A stretch of DNA of 64,000 bases, from contig JAJEKV010000001.1 of the NCBI GenBank assembly GCA_021234155.1, positions 37,434,826-37,498,825 of the forward strand. Direction: 5' to 3'. The DNA is from Isoetes taiwanensis (lineage: Eukaryota > Streptophyta > Lycopodiopsida > Isoetales > Isoetaceae). Below the pieces are notes generated by a model, which did not search any database, was not told the origin of the DNA, and saw only the letters and a list, made by a program, of their open reading frames with translations. A program made the translations under genes and the position numbers. Shown here in pieces: positions 20,222 through 30,523 of this stretch (position 1 is the stretch's first letter; each line of letters opens with the position of its first letter).

Positions 20222-23200
20222 TCAAAGCAACTTAGCAAATTTTGCTGCCTCATAAACAATTGGGTGCGGATTGAATGTGTCTTTGTTTTTCACAAAAACT
20301 TGTAAATTATGAAGTATGGTTTTTGTATCAGACCAATCTTGACCAGGAATTATAACCCAATTGGATTTACTTTCAGTCAAGGGAAGCCTGCGTCGGAACC
20401 TAGGATCAAAGTTAGCACTATTTTGAAAAGTTGCTGGTGCATTCTGAAAGTAAGTGCATGTGTCAGGATCAGCTAAGAAGTTTCTTCTCCACTCACCAGA
20501 AGTAGCAGGTTTGTATAATGGTAAACACAAGAAAGTTTCAAGACATGTAATGACAGATGTTGATGATGATCCTTGCAGGCCAGCAACCTTAGCTCTAAGT
20601 CTGATATTTTCAGATTTTACCTCATCGAGGGTTTTCACAAGCTTTTGGGACTTCTCCCGGAAATTAGCTTTTTGCTTCTCAAATTGTTGAATAATACTAT
20701 TTGCACGATCGGCTTGCTGCTGGATATCAGTACATTTAAAAGCAAAAAGCTCAGCATCTTCTTTCTTAGTTTGAAGTTCAACTTCTAAACCCGTAATCTT
20801 GGTAAGAAGAACAACATTTTGCTGCTGTAAATCAGCAATCTGTGTGTCCTTTTCAACTGTTATTTCTTCAATAAACTTTTGTTGGATGTTGAAAAACTGA
20901 ACGGTCCTTGGATCTAGTGATTCATGAAGCACTTGAGGCACGGGTTGGACATGCAAAACCTCCTGAATCGGTGCTTCTTGTGGCTGAATCATCTCTGCTG
21001 GTGCATCCACCTGTTCACATAAAAGATAGTCAAAAATAAGCTGTAAGTGAATTTTACATAATTGAGCACATGGGCTGATTTCAAATCGATTTCTCAAAGC
21101 ATAAACAAGTTGTGAATGAACAATCATGGCCCAAGGAATTTCTAAACCGTGCATGGCTTGAAAAATATAAGCAAACCATCTTTTAGAGGAATATGAAGTT
21201 AAGGATGTTAATTTTGCATTCAAATGTGCTAGTAAACTCTTATATGGTGGCAGCGCATCCTTGATATTGTATCCTTGATCTTCTTGCTTGATTCCATACT
21301 TTTTCCAAGCGACATTTTGTTGAACTAAAATAACGGGAGCATTGGGTAACTTTAAAGCCTTTTCCACCAATGATGGTGTCAAATGGATGGAACCAGTTGA
21401 TTGAGTGAATCCATAATATGTGCTATGGTCATAGGAAGTAAGGAATTCTGAAATTAAGCTCTCTGATGGTATAGGCATAAAAATACGCACAAAGGATAAT
21501 AATTTTGCTTTCTCTAATAGTGTAATAGCATGATGATCCAATTTGGGTAATGTGGAATTGATAGAAGGTGATCTTTTGCGAAAACGTTTGGGAATAATTG
21601 AATTAAGAAACCTATGCCTCCAAGATCTCTCTTGGAGTTGATATCGTGTTCTACTTTGCTCTTTAGCAAGCTTGTTATAAAATAATCTTCCTCGTTTCAT
21701 AATCTGATCACCTTGTACTATGCAAAACAGAATTTTATGTGGTGGCCAAAATTCCAAATGATATAAAGCATTCATAAATTGGATTTCAGGAATCAAATTA
21801 CCACCATTGTTCCATGATTTCTTAGCATCTATGGATAAACAAGGAGTGAATAGTAGCTTAAGAATTCCATTTTGATTTTGAACTTGCTGCTTCCTTCTTA
21901 GATAAGGATGATTAGTAGTATAATCACACTCCCATAGAGGAAATACAAAGGATAAGCGAAGCTGATTCCTTTGGCCTGCTGCAACTTTCCTTCTTATATG
22001 AGGTTTGTCCATAGGCAGAACCATATGAGCCTCTTCAAGAGGTTTTTCAACTGGTCGTTCCTCGTATCGTTTGAGTCTGTAGCCATTTACCAATGTAGGG
22101 AATAAATTCCCTTCTAAATCCATTAACTGAATAGATCCATTCGCATTTATCTTATGCATTATAAATGGACCCAGCCATCTAATTTTAAGTTTTCCAGGAT
22201 GCTTTAGATATCTGGAATCATAAAGTAGAACTTTTTTACCCTCTTCAAAAATTTTCAGCTTTTGTCTTCGATCTATCCAAGCTTTCCTCCGATGTTTTGC
22301 AACTTGTTGAGACCAAACTGATCTTTGTCGGTTCTCATCCAAGGCTTCCAGCTTATATAATCTATTTTGTAAAGATTCTACATCACCTAATCTATGATGA
22401 ATAGCAACCCGTAACGAAGGTGTTACAAATTCGAAAGGCATCACTGCCTCTATACCGTATGCAAGCTGGAAGGGCGTATGGCCTGTAACAGATTTAAAGC
22501 TAGTGCGATAAGCCCATAACACTGCTGGAAGCTTAGCTTCCCAATCTGTTCTGGATGAATCACAAATTTTCTTTAAGATTGTAGTAAGAACTTTATTGGT
22601 GGATTCTGCTTGGCCGTTTGCACGGGGGTAGTATGGAGTAGACTTCCTATGCATAATTAGGAAGTCCCTAGTAAGTATTTCCACCGTCTCATTAATAAAA
22701 TGTCCACCACGGTCCGATACCAATTCAATCGGACAGCCAAATCTAGTAATGATTTGCTGATATAATACCTTAGCTACGCTTCGAGCTGTGTTATCTTTCA
22801 ACGCTCGAGCCTCAGCCCACTTTGTATGATAGTCTGTTAGAACAAGTATGTATTGTGCCCGTGTTCGAGCTGCAGGTGGGGAAATTGGACCTACAAAATC
22901 CATTCCCCATTTTTCAAATGGTCCAAGCGGCATAATTGGATTGAGCGGCATGTAACCACGTTCAGATGGCTTACCAATTCTTTGGCAAACATCGCAGGTC
23001 TTGACAAAGAGATAAACATCTTTAAATAGTGTGGGCCACCAAAAACCAGATTGTAAAACCTTTCTCGCTGTTAGATCAGCAGAGAAGTGGCCACCTCCTA
23101 TTCCCTCATGAGCTTCACGTACAATATCATGAGTTTCGTGTGGTAAAACACACCTGCGTAACACATAATCCTTGCCCTTTTTATATAAGTTTCCATAAAT

Positions 23201-23254
23201 TAATGTATAAGGCTGAACTTTTGCGAAGAAATCACGCCTTTGGACAACATCCAT
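20222..23254 (-). CDS. Ty3-T integrase fused to a long coiled-coil ORF3
   Basis: Open 1,010 codons. Integrase comes first: HHCC finger (H49, H56, C87, C90), catalytic D119, D181 and E217 with the DDX35E spacing, then a KIRWLGPF GPF/Y-type motif near residue 370. Integrase inserts element DNA in the nucleus. The frame continues without a stop into ~600 residues that I do not recognise, including LTPSLVEKALKLP and a heptad-like coiled coil (TVEKDTQIADLQQQNVVLLT…). The stop at 20,222 is probably an error (TTTCAAAGCAAC versus TTCCAGCAAC at 53,532); the other copy continues into the LTR to 53,075. The upstream end is the inversion point at about 23,403, so the listed ATG is not a natural start. 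Confidence 0.85.
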   Translation of the reverse strand: MDVVQRRDFFAKVQPYTLIYGNLYKKGKDYVLRRCVLPHETHDIVREAHEGIGGGHFSADLTARKVLQSGFWWPTLFKDVYLFVKTCDVCQRIGKPSERGYMPLNPIMPLGPFEKWGMDFVGPISPPAARTRAQYILVLTDYHTKWAEARALKDNTARSVAKVLYQQIITRFGCPIELVSDRGGHFINETVEILTRDFLIMHRKSTPYYPRANGQAESTNKVLTTILKKICDSSRTDWEAKLPAVLWAYRTSFKSVTGHTPFQLAYGIEAVMPFEFVTPSLRVAIHHRLGDVESLQNRLYKLEALDENRQRSVWSQQVAKHRRKAWIDRRQKLKIFEEGKKVLLYDSRYLKHPGKLKIRWLGPFIMHKINANGSIQLMDLEGNLFPTLVNGYRLKRYEERPVEKPLEEAHMVLPMDKPHIRRKVAAGQRNQLRLSFVFPLWECDYTTNHPYLRRKQQVQNQNGILKLLFTPCLSIDAKKSWNNGGNLIPEIQFMNALYHLEFWPPHKILFCIVQGDQIMKRGRLFYNKLAKEQSRTRYQLQERSWRHRFLNSIIPKRFRKRSPSINSTLPKLDHHAITLLEKAKLLSFVRIFMPIPSESLISEFLTSYDHSTYYGFTQSTGSIHLTPSLVEKALKLPNAPVILVQQNVAWKKYGIKQEDQGYNIKDALPPYKSLLAHLNAKLTSLTSYSSKRWFAYIFQAMHGLEIPWAMIVHSQLVYALRNRFEISPCAQLCKIHLQLIFDYLLCEQVDAPAEMIQPQEAPIQEVLHVQPVPQVLHESLDPRTVQFFNIQQKFIEEITVEKDTQIADLQQQNVVLLTKITGLEVELQTKKEDAELFAFKCTDIQQQADRANSIIQQFEKQKANFREKSQKLVKTLDEVKSENIRLRAKVAGLQGSSSTSVITCLETFLCLPLYKPATSGEWRRNFLADPDTCTYFQNAPATFQNSANFDPRFRRRLPLTESKSNWVIIPGQDWSDTKTILHNLQVFVKNKDTFNPHPIVYEAAKFAKLL

Positions 23255-23394
23255 TTCGGAGAAAATTTTCCACTTGTGAGATATTCAAACAAATCCTCGC
23301 ATACCGAGGGAGGTATTGCATTAACTTGGAATAGTTTCACATCCGTAAGTCATCATGTATTCCAGTGGTTGGTTCTTCACCATTTGGCAAACGG

Positions 23395-23411
23395 ACAAAT
23401 GGCCTGTATGT
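23395..23411. other. Inversion breakpoint inside Ty3-T
   Basis: Minus-strand coding for DHLSRLPNG (the RNase H/integrase connector) abuts plus-strand coding for RVCVDFRRLN (the RT start) at about 23,403, clearest at 56,722. In ordinary Ty3 elements these sit about 350 codons apart on one strand. The other end of the inverted block (KPSGTKN) abuts the LTR at 24,471. Confidence 0.8.
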
Positions 23412-24471
23412 GTGGATTTTAGAAGACTTAACGCAGTTGGGAAAAAAAGATCACTTTCCCTTACCATTCACGGACCAAGTTCTAGAAAATGTCGCTGGGA
23501 ATGAATGTTTTTCATTCTTAGATGGGTTTAGTGGATACAATCAAGCGCGATTCACCCGTAAGATCAGCTCAAAACGACGTTTATCACCCAGTTTGGTACT
23601 TATGCATATCGTGTGATGCCCTTTGGGCTTAGCAATGCACCCTCTATTTTTCAACGTGTAATGTTACAAATATTTAAGGGTTTTATTGGGAATTTCATGG
23701 AAATATTCCTTGATGATTTCACAGTGTACAGTGATTGGGGTGACCATTTAGTTAAGCTCCGAAAATGTTTTGAAAGATGCCGACAGTACGGAGTGTCTCT
23801 GAATCCTGATAAGTGTGTGTTCCTTGTTGGACACGGTATTTTACTTGGTCACATAGTATGCAAGGAAGGACTCCTTACTGACCCAGACAAGATAAAAGTT
23901 ATTTTGGAGATGCCACCACCAAGTAATATTACCCAACTTAAGCGATTCTTGGGTAAGATCAATTATTACAGAAAGTTTGGAGCAAATATTGCACAAATTG
24001 CATCTCCATTGAATAAGCTTACAGGTGTAAAAACAGAATTTAAATGGACATCAGAATGTCAAGACGCTTTTCAAAAGCTGAAAAGGATTCTAGCGGAAGC
24101 ACCTATCTTAGTTACGCCTGTATGGGATAAGGAATTCCACGTCCATACGGACGCATCTAAAACAGCGGTTGGTGCTGTGCTAACGCAACAACAAGACGGT
24201 TCTAGAGACCAACCTATTCACTATGCTAGCAAGCAACTTAATCAAGCAGAAAGGAATTATTCCACAACAGAAAGGGAAGCACTTGCAATGGTTTATGCTG
24301 TGCAAAAGTTTCGTCACTACTTGCTTGGAAATATGTTCATCTTTTATGTTGACCATCAGGCATTATTATATTTGATCAACAAACCATGTGCAACTGGACG
24401 GATAACACGATGGCTACTTATATTGCAAGAGTTTAACTTTAAAATTGTTCTTAAGCCAACGGGACCAAAAA
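23404..24471 (+). pseudogene. pol: Ty3-T reverse transcriptase-RNase H, inverted
   Basis: RT of Tat/Athila type. The start (VCVDFRRL, KDHFPLPFTDQVLENVAGNE) is frameshifted near 23,570. From 23,613 a 286-codon run is open to the LTR: MPFGLSNAPSIFQRVM, FMEIFLDDFTVYSDW (catalytic Asp pair), LGHIVCKEGLLTDPDKI, then an RNase H with HTDASKTAVGAVL, TEREALAMVYAVQKF and FYVDHQALLYL carrying the acidic catalytic residues. It ends at KPTGPK against the LTR. It is on the opposite strand to integrase and away from the LTR promoter direction, so it could not be made from the normal element transcript. Confidence 0.9.
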
Positions 24472-25393
24472 TGTTAACAAACTCTCACTTTGATAACATA
24501 TAGATTCTCATCTAAGAAATAAGCTTGAAACTTCAATTAAACAATCAAGTAGAATGAGAACTCACCCAAGCACTCTCCATATAGGCATTCCAATTCAATT
24601 CAGAAGTGTCTTCTGTTGTTAATGGGATCTCCATAGAGGTTTCTGGGTATGATAAACGTGATTAGAATGGATTTAAGTGAAATGCATATGCTCATAGGAT
24701 CAGAAACGATGGAATTTCTCACCAGGAAAGCCTGTGGCAGTCATGATAAGAGCTTTGAACCAAAAGCCCGGAACAGAAACCTTGAGCAAATCGATGTTTC
24801 TAATCCAAAACGACCCATTTAAGGTCTAGAAAACCGTTGCACTTAGGTGCGGCAAGAAGCTCGGGTCAAAAAAAAAAAACCGTTGAAGCCGGCTTGACCC
24901 ACAACAATTCTCTTACGTTCTTGCTTAGTTAGGTTTTCTTACATGAAAATGCTTAAAACATTAATTACTTTAGCCATTATTATTATTATGCATGAAGGAG
25001 ACAAGTTCCCGAATGGACAATATTACGGCAATAACAACTTCTATTCAAATCTCCCTCCTTACAACAACGTGCTTGCTCCTTATATAGTTTCAACAATACA
25101 TCTCAACCTTCCATAGTTTGCCACATGGCACAAGCACATTAATCAACTTCAACAAACTTCAACCTTTATAACTTCCTAATATAACATATAAAAGTCTACG
25201 TCTATTTGAACTACAACATAACATTTGAAATAACACAACGTTTCCATAATTCAGAAAGTTAACGGCGACGTTTGAAGTGCCGATCTTCATCACGCCTCGC
25301 CTTCATCCAGATCGCGACATGGCTTCTAACACCGCATCCTCAGCTTCCTGGCTTGCTCGTGTTTCCGCATTATCTTCTTTGTTTCCATTATCA
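24472..25393 (-). repeat. Ty3-T 5' LTR (element strand minus)
   Basis: 922 bp, TGTTAAC…TTATCA on the plus strand, with the TATA box at 25,079-25,088 (minus strand). The base after its minus-strand end leads straight into inverted RNase H coding (TTTTTGGTCCCG), with no tRNA-complementary primer site. The LTR is followed by AACAT at 25,394. Confidence 0.9.
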
Positions 25394-28341
25394 AACATTG
25401 AGAATGAGGAAATTTTGAAAGTACCAATGGAAAAATAAATTTTGGAAACTTTCAAAACAATGGCCAAGGGTAAGAGCCCCGCCCGATATTTTGCAACCAA
25501 AATTCTATGTGGAATTCTGGAAAACTATGAAGGAGGATCTAACCACCTTTTTTCAAGGTGCATGGAAGGCAAACACATTGATCCCAGCAATCAATGCTGG
25601 CCATCTAGTATTTATTCTAAAGGATGATAATGCTAAGCAGCTGGGGAGACTCGCGCTCCATCACCCTTACTAATACTAACTACAAAGTGCTAGCCAAATC
25701 CTTGCCAATAGGATTCAATGTGTCCTTATGAAGATTATCAGCCCATGTCAATCAGCATTCCTTCCCCATAGAAATATTTTGGACAATTATATAGGAGCTG
25801 CTAAGGGATTGCATTGGAACAAACTGACAGATCAGAGACGCCTGCTCCTAAAGCTAGATTTTTAGCGTGCATATGACACAATCAATTGGGATTCCTTAAA
25901 AATGCCATGAATCACCTAGGTTTCTCTGCTTTGGTTTGTAATAAGGAGATGAGCATGAACGTCACTGCCTCCTCTGCTCTTTTTATAAGTACAAGGGAAA
26001 AAAAGAAGGGAAAAGCAGAATATCTACAATGAGATCAAAACTATCCGGAAAGATTTGCTCTTGGATAGGACAATAGCTTGTTACAAAGTAAAGAAAGTAG
26101 ATTGGCAATTCAGGTCAAAGGTATTGAAGAAGAGGAAGCCAAATCTCTGGTTGTAAGAAGTAGATGCACATACATTAATAACATGGATAAAGGAAGCCAA
26201 AAAGAAATTGGAAGTTTCTTTCGTGAAGAGTACTCAAAAATGTTTGCTGAACACCCAGTTGATCAAGACAAACTAAAAACCTTTTTTGAGAAGATCCTAA
26301 GAGCATAGAAAAACATTGAGGATGAGGAAATTCTGAAAGTACCAATGGAAAAAGAAATTTTGGAAACTTTCAAAACAATGGCCAAGGGTAAGAGCCCTGG
26401 CCCAGATGGTTTGCAACCAGAATTCTATGTGGAATTCTTGGAAACTATGAAGGAGGATCTAACCACCTTTTTTCAAGGTGCATGGAAGGCAAACACATTG
26501 ATCCCAGCAATCAATGCTGGCCATATAGCATTAATTCTAAAGGTTGATAATGCTGAGCAACTGGGGAGACTGGCGCCCCATCACCCTTACTAATACTAGC
26601 TACAAAGTGCTAGCCAAATCCTTACCAAAAGGATTCAATGTGTCCTTATGAAGATTATCAGCCCATGTCAATCAGCATTCCTTCCCCATAGAAATATTTT
26701 GGACAATTATATAGGAGCTGCTGAGGGATTGCATTGGAAAAAACTGAGAGATCAGAGACGCCTGCTCCTAAAGCTAGATTTTCAGCGTGCATATGACACA
26801 ATCAATTGGGATTTCCTTAAAAATGCCATGAATCATCTGGGTTTCTCTGATTTGGTTTGTAATAAGGTGATGAGCATGAACATCACTGCCTCCTTTGCCC
26901 TTCTTATAAATGGTACTCCCACAAGCCTGTTTGAATGTAGAAGAGGTGTAAGACAGGGCTGCCCCCGGCACCCTATCTATTTCTTATTGTAGCAGACATG
27001 GTAACTAGAATGGCCCCAACTTTGCATGAAAGGAAGAAGATCAGTTGTTTAAAACTGCCAAAGGAGAATGGATCTTTTGTTCTTATGCAATATGCTGACG
27101 ATACTTTTGCTTTTCTTAAAGCTGGTGATGATAGCTTGAAAATCTTTCAGGAAGTCCTCTAGTTTGTTGGGGAAGCTTCAGGGGTGCAACTCAACAAGGC
27201 AAAAAGTGCTATCATGTGAGATACAGACAAACTGAACCTGGAAGGCATCAAAGTCATTGGCCAAAAGGAAGCCACAAAGATTCTGGGAATCCCAATTGCC
27301 CTAAATATGTCTATCAAAGTATTATGGGACCAGATAGTTACTAGGACTAAAAGGAAAGTGATATTATACCCCTCTTCCCTTTCCCTGACTGGAAGAGTGG
27401 AAATTGCAAATGCAGTCATTGCAAGTACACACATTTTTCTTCTCCTCAGCTTTGGTAGCAGATAAAACATCTTACAGGAATATCAAACGGGTCATCAGGA
27501 AATTCATATGGCAAGGTGCTCATAAAGTGGCATGGAGTGATCTTATCAAGCCAAAAAGCGGAGGGGAGGGGAGGGGGATCTTGGTTGCAAAGACTCGCTT
27601 ACCCAAGCTCGTGCTCGGTGCAAAATGATTTGAGAGCCATTTACTTAAACAATCCTTCCCCCCGCCTCTAAAAAATTATCAAGGATTGGGTAGAAGAGTC
27701 ACATCCAATTGGCACCATTGCCTTAGGCATCAACTGCCTGATTCAGCCTTTTTCCAATTCTCTCCCTTTTTTGGTACCCCAAATATATTCAAAAGAATGA
27801 TGGAAGCATGGAATGAGGTGCGGCTCGCTATAGACCCCCGTAAATAGATGCCGTGTTTATTTTGGCATCCCAAGTTTGCCCCTAAAAACGTTGGTTGTTT
27901 GGCTTTTAAACATCACGTAAATATATGCAATAATATGTATCGGCATTAGGAAAATAGAGGATTTGAGGATTGAAAACGATGGCTAAACTTGAAAGAATTT
28001 CAGCCAAGGTCAAAGGATCACTTTTAGATAAATAGATCTTTGCAAATATCATGAACATAGTGGGTCATCACCAAGAATTGGCACAAGCATCTAATACTTG
28101 GACTCTAAATCAAAAGGGAAAATATAGAGTCGAGATATTTACAAAGGGCTATCAAGACTAAACCATCTCGAAAGCAAATTCTTTATGGCTATGTGGAGGA
28201 AGGAAACTTAGCTGCTACTTGTTGTAAGGGATGGATGGCAAATAAAATAAAGGTTTTAGATGTATGGTGTCGCATCAAAGTCTTCACACAAATTCCATTA
28301 GATGCAAATATGATAGTACAGCTTAGCAATAAATGCCCCTA
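25394..28341 (+). pseudogene. LINE-A2 segment 3: reverse transcriptase to zinc-finger end
   Basis: Begins with the AACAT duplication and continues LINE-A2 coding: the TMAKGKSPGPDG block is seen twice (25,450 and 26,375) because the element carries the same internal duplication as LINE-A1 (return junction about 25,978). RT motifs follow: KLDFQRAYDTINWDF, RRGVRQGCP (26,938), QYADDTFAFLKAGDDS (27,090) and SLTGRVEIANAVI. The end (about 27,870-28,341) has FWHPKFAPKNVG and SNKCP, the start of a zf-RVT region, and is cut by the Ty3-C LTR. Several stops and shifts occur. The copy is 58,718-61,705. Confidence 0.85.
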
Positions 28342-29857
28342 TGTGACGCGCTCCAAAGACAAGATACCCGGTCCGTAACGATATCAGACATCGCCACGCC
28401 GCACACGCCATCCCGATTGACGGTAACGCCGACGTAGCTAGGTAAGTCGCACCCTAGGGGCAACTTGCAAGTGTGTGCACATTTATTTATGTGTACACTT
28501 TAGCCCACTTAATTAATATAGGCAAGTGGGCCACACCCATTTATCCCACATGCTCGAGGGTTAATAGAAACCCTAGCCCTAACTTATAGTCTATATAAGG
28601 CATCCAAACCCTAACTTTCCATTTTCGCCCACAGCCTTCTAGAACTCCGCTTTGCTTGCTCCAAGAGCCAATCTCGACTCTAGAAGTCTGTCGAAAGCAG
28701 CTTAGCTCATCGCCTTCCCTTTCTAGCTTCATCTTCAAGTGATCCGCAAAGATGGACGATTCGTGAGTGGGAGGAGCAAGCCGTGGGATTAGAGATTTTG
28801 CCAATTCAATAGTCTAATCCGCCTTCCAGAATAGAGTAAGGGTTAGCCTATTGAATTGCCCATAGCAGCCATCTAGACCTCTAGATCTCAAGCCATAACT
28901 AAAGAACCTAACTCGTGATTTAGAGTAAATCTTATTCTTTAGTTCTTCTATGATATGTATGCGATGATGATCTCTCGTGGGAATCATTGTATTGGGAAGG
29001 GGATAGAGGCCTTAAAAGCCTAGTAGTTGATGTTCCTAGCTAGCCCCTCTTTAATGCACTATTAAATTCGGCCTGTACAAGAGCCACACCTGGTTGTGGG
29101 TGGAGGGGCCGGGACTGGCTAACAAGGAGGTTCATGTCCCCGACTCATGATCACGCCCCTCCGGTAGTAGTAAAGCCCATCGGGGACTACAGTGCACTAG
29201 ACCTAATGCTCACATCAAGGCATGGCTTTGCATGGGTTCGACACCTTGGGGTGGTGGACACCTTCCATGGAGTTCACCGAGTACGGGCAAGGGCCCCCTA
29301 GTCACCTTTGAGTCAAGATGCCAACCTCGGGTGGGAGCAATCTCTACCGCCCCTGGCCGGAACTGGGGAGATGCAACCTGTGAGTAGCCCCTTTGGCTAC
29401 GATCCGCTGGCGGGCCGCCCCCCAGACCTTTCAACCTACGAGGGGCGGATGGAGTGGACTACCCTATGTTCTTATGCCGCCTAAATCCATTTACCATAAA
29501 TTCTATCTCGCAATGACTTCTAGAGGCCCAAGTCGCCGGGCCATCCCCCATGAGTCCGAGAGCCTTGGGTAGGATCTCCATATGTGATGTACCGATCTTT
29601 GTCTATGCAGATATGTTGTGAGCCATCCTTCGTGATGGTCATGTGATGATGATATATTTGTACTTACATGTATGTTTACGCCCACGCCTAGGTAGGCCCG
29701 AGGGAGACAGGTAAATGACCCTTCATTCTTCCCAATCGAACTCGCCGAGGTTGCAAGTGATAACGTGGAGGGCCTTGTATCGAAAGACGAGTCGGTATGG
29801 GGATGAACTCGCTTGTATACCGGTGAGTGCACCGTGATATGAGTAGGGGACGTCACA
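28342..29857 (+). repeat. Ty3-C 5' LTR
   Basis: About 1.52 kb from TGTGACG to CGTCACA, a 7-bp terminal inverted repeat with TG…CA ends, directly followed by the primer site. The start is less sure because LINE coding (KCPLC) also reads through TGTGA and the first 90 bp are poorly reproduced between copies. The third-unit LTR is 61,706-63,252. No second LTR is present to compare. Confidence 0.75.
28568..28615 (+). promoter_or_regulatory. Ty3-C LTR promoter: TATA box between two teloboxes
   Basis: TATATAAG at 28,592-28,599 is flanked by AAACCCTAG (28,568-28,576) and AAACCCTAAC (28,606-28,615). AAACCCTA is the plant telobox, found near start sites of housekeeping genes. Repeated at 61,941-61,990. 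This is the likely start region of the genomic RNA. Confidence 0.65.
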
Positions 29858-29858
29858 G

Positions 29859-29870
29859 TGGTATCAGAGC
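29859..29870 (+). promoter_or_regulatory. Primer-binding site for initiator tRNA-Met
   Basis: TGGTATCAGAGC, one base after the LTR end, complementary to the 3' end of plant initiator tRNA-Met. It primes first-strand cDNA. In the third unit the same site reads TGGTATCGAGC (63,254-63,264), a CAG-type loss. Confidence 0.95.
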
Positions 29871-30035
29871 AATGTTCTTGGAGACCAAGAGCAAAGCACT
29901 GGCCATGCTCCCAGTAGTACTAACCTAGTAGAATTCTCAAACCTCGAAAAAGTGGGAAAAAAATTTCTCATTTTTTGTAGTTTATGCTAAGCTAGTAACA
30001 GTTAGAAATTGAACTAAAATCTCACTAGTGTGGAA

Positions 30036-30105
30036 TTACTCATGGTATGTGCCTGCAGCATCGACCTAAAATTTAGGTCAAGCCCCAGACGCACACCATG
30101 AGTAA
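30036..30105. repeat. Nested palindrome 1 (leader cassette 1)
   Basis: Outer arms TTACTCATGGT (30,036-30,046) and ACCATGAGTAA (30,095-30,105) pair perfectly over 11 bp and further with mismatches. The inner palindrome GACCTAAAATTTAGGTC lies at 30,063-30,079. First of four related ~70-bp foldbacks in the Ty3-C leader. Confidence 0.9.
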
Positions 30106-30248
30106 CTGGCCATAATCACCTTGAAACTTGATGAATTTTAACAAGATAATATGCTAGATCGAGTTTTAAGGTAAGAATTAGTTAGATTTGTATATCACAC
30201 CCCTAGGAATATGTCTAGAAGTTATATAATTTTAGTCAAAAATGCAAA

Positions 30249-30318
30249 ATTACTCACAGTATGCGCCAGAGCCTTGATCTAAATATTAGGTCAGCCCTCT
30301 AGCGACACCATGAGTAAT
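30249..30318. repeat. Nested palindrome 2 (leader cassette 1)
   Basis: Outer arms ATTACTCACAGT and ACACCATGAGTAAT with mismatches; inner GATCTAAATATTAGGTC at 30,276-30,292. It lies 144 bp after palindrome 1. Confidence 0.85.
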
Positions 30319-30419
30319 TCTACTTAGAAAACTCTAAAGAAAGTACATGTTTTAAGTTAATAGGTGCCTTTGACACATGAAAATGAGCAACTTAGAATTT
30401 GACCTAAAATTTGTCAAAC

Positions 30420-30427
30420 TATAAATA
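30420..30427 (+). promoter_or_regulatory. TATA box of leader cassette 1
   Basis: TATAAATA, 97 bp upstream of the ORF-H start codon and about 100 bp downstream of palindrome 2. Conserved at 63,815-63,822. A promoter role is inferred from sequence and from the repeated arrangement at 32,388. Confidence 0.5.
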
Positions 30428-30523
30428 GACTAAAACCCTCTCAAAAGACTTCCTGCCTAGAAGTTAGCTCCCCCATTTCGAGGCGCATTTTTGGGCCAGA
30501 GTCTGATTGACGTGAAGTAAAGC

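Larger units (their letters stand above)
18981..25393 (-). mobile_element. Ty3-T: Tat/Athila-like LTR retrotransposon, internally inverted
   Basis: Two direct LTRs (18,981-19,898 and 24,472-25,393), each TG…CA, with a 5-bp AACAT duplication. The polypurine tract and promoter show the element runs on the minus strand, so 24,472-25,393 is its 5' LTR. Next to that LTR lies RT-RNase H in plus orientation, then integrase plus a long ORF3 in minus orientation. Gag, protease and a recognisable primer site are missing. Since the rearranged body is flanked by LTRs and target duplication, the rearrangement probably preceded insertion. It lies in LINE-A2 RT linker. Confidence 0.85.

Noticed and set aside
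20454-20788. Plus-strand frames inside the integrase/ORF3 region
   Set aside because: They lie entirely antisense to the 1,010-codon frame and show no domain.
24472-24490. TTGGTCCCGTTGGC next to the Ty3-T LTR as a tRNA primer site
   Set aside because: The bases are the reverse complement of the RNase H end (KPTGPK coding), so they belong to the inverted block.
28378-28445. Strongly different LTR start between units as a real rapidly evolving region
   Set aside because: The stretch is CG-rich and both copies look scrambled in the CAG/CCG-type manner; no biological conclusion is safe.
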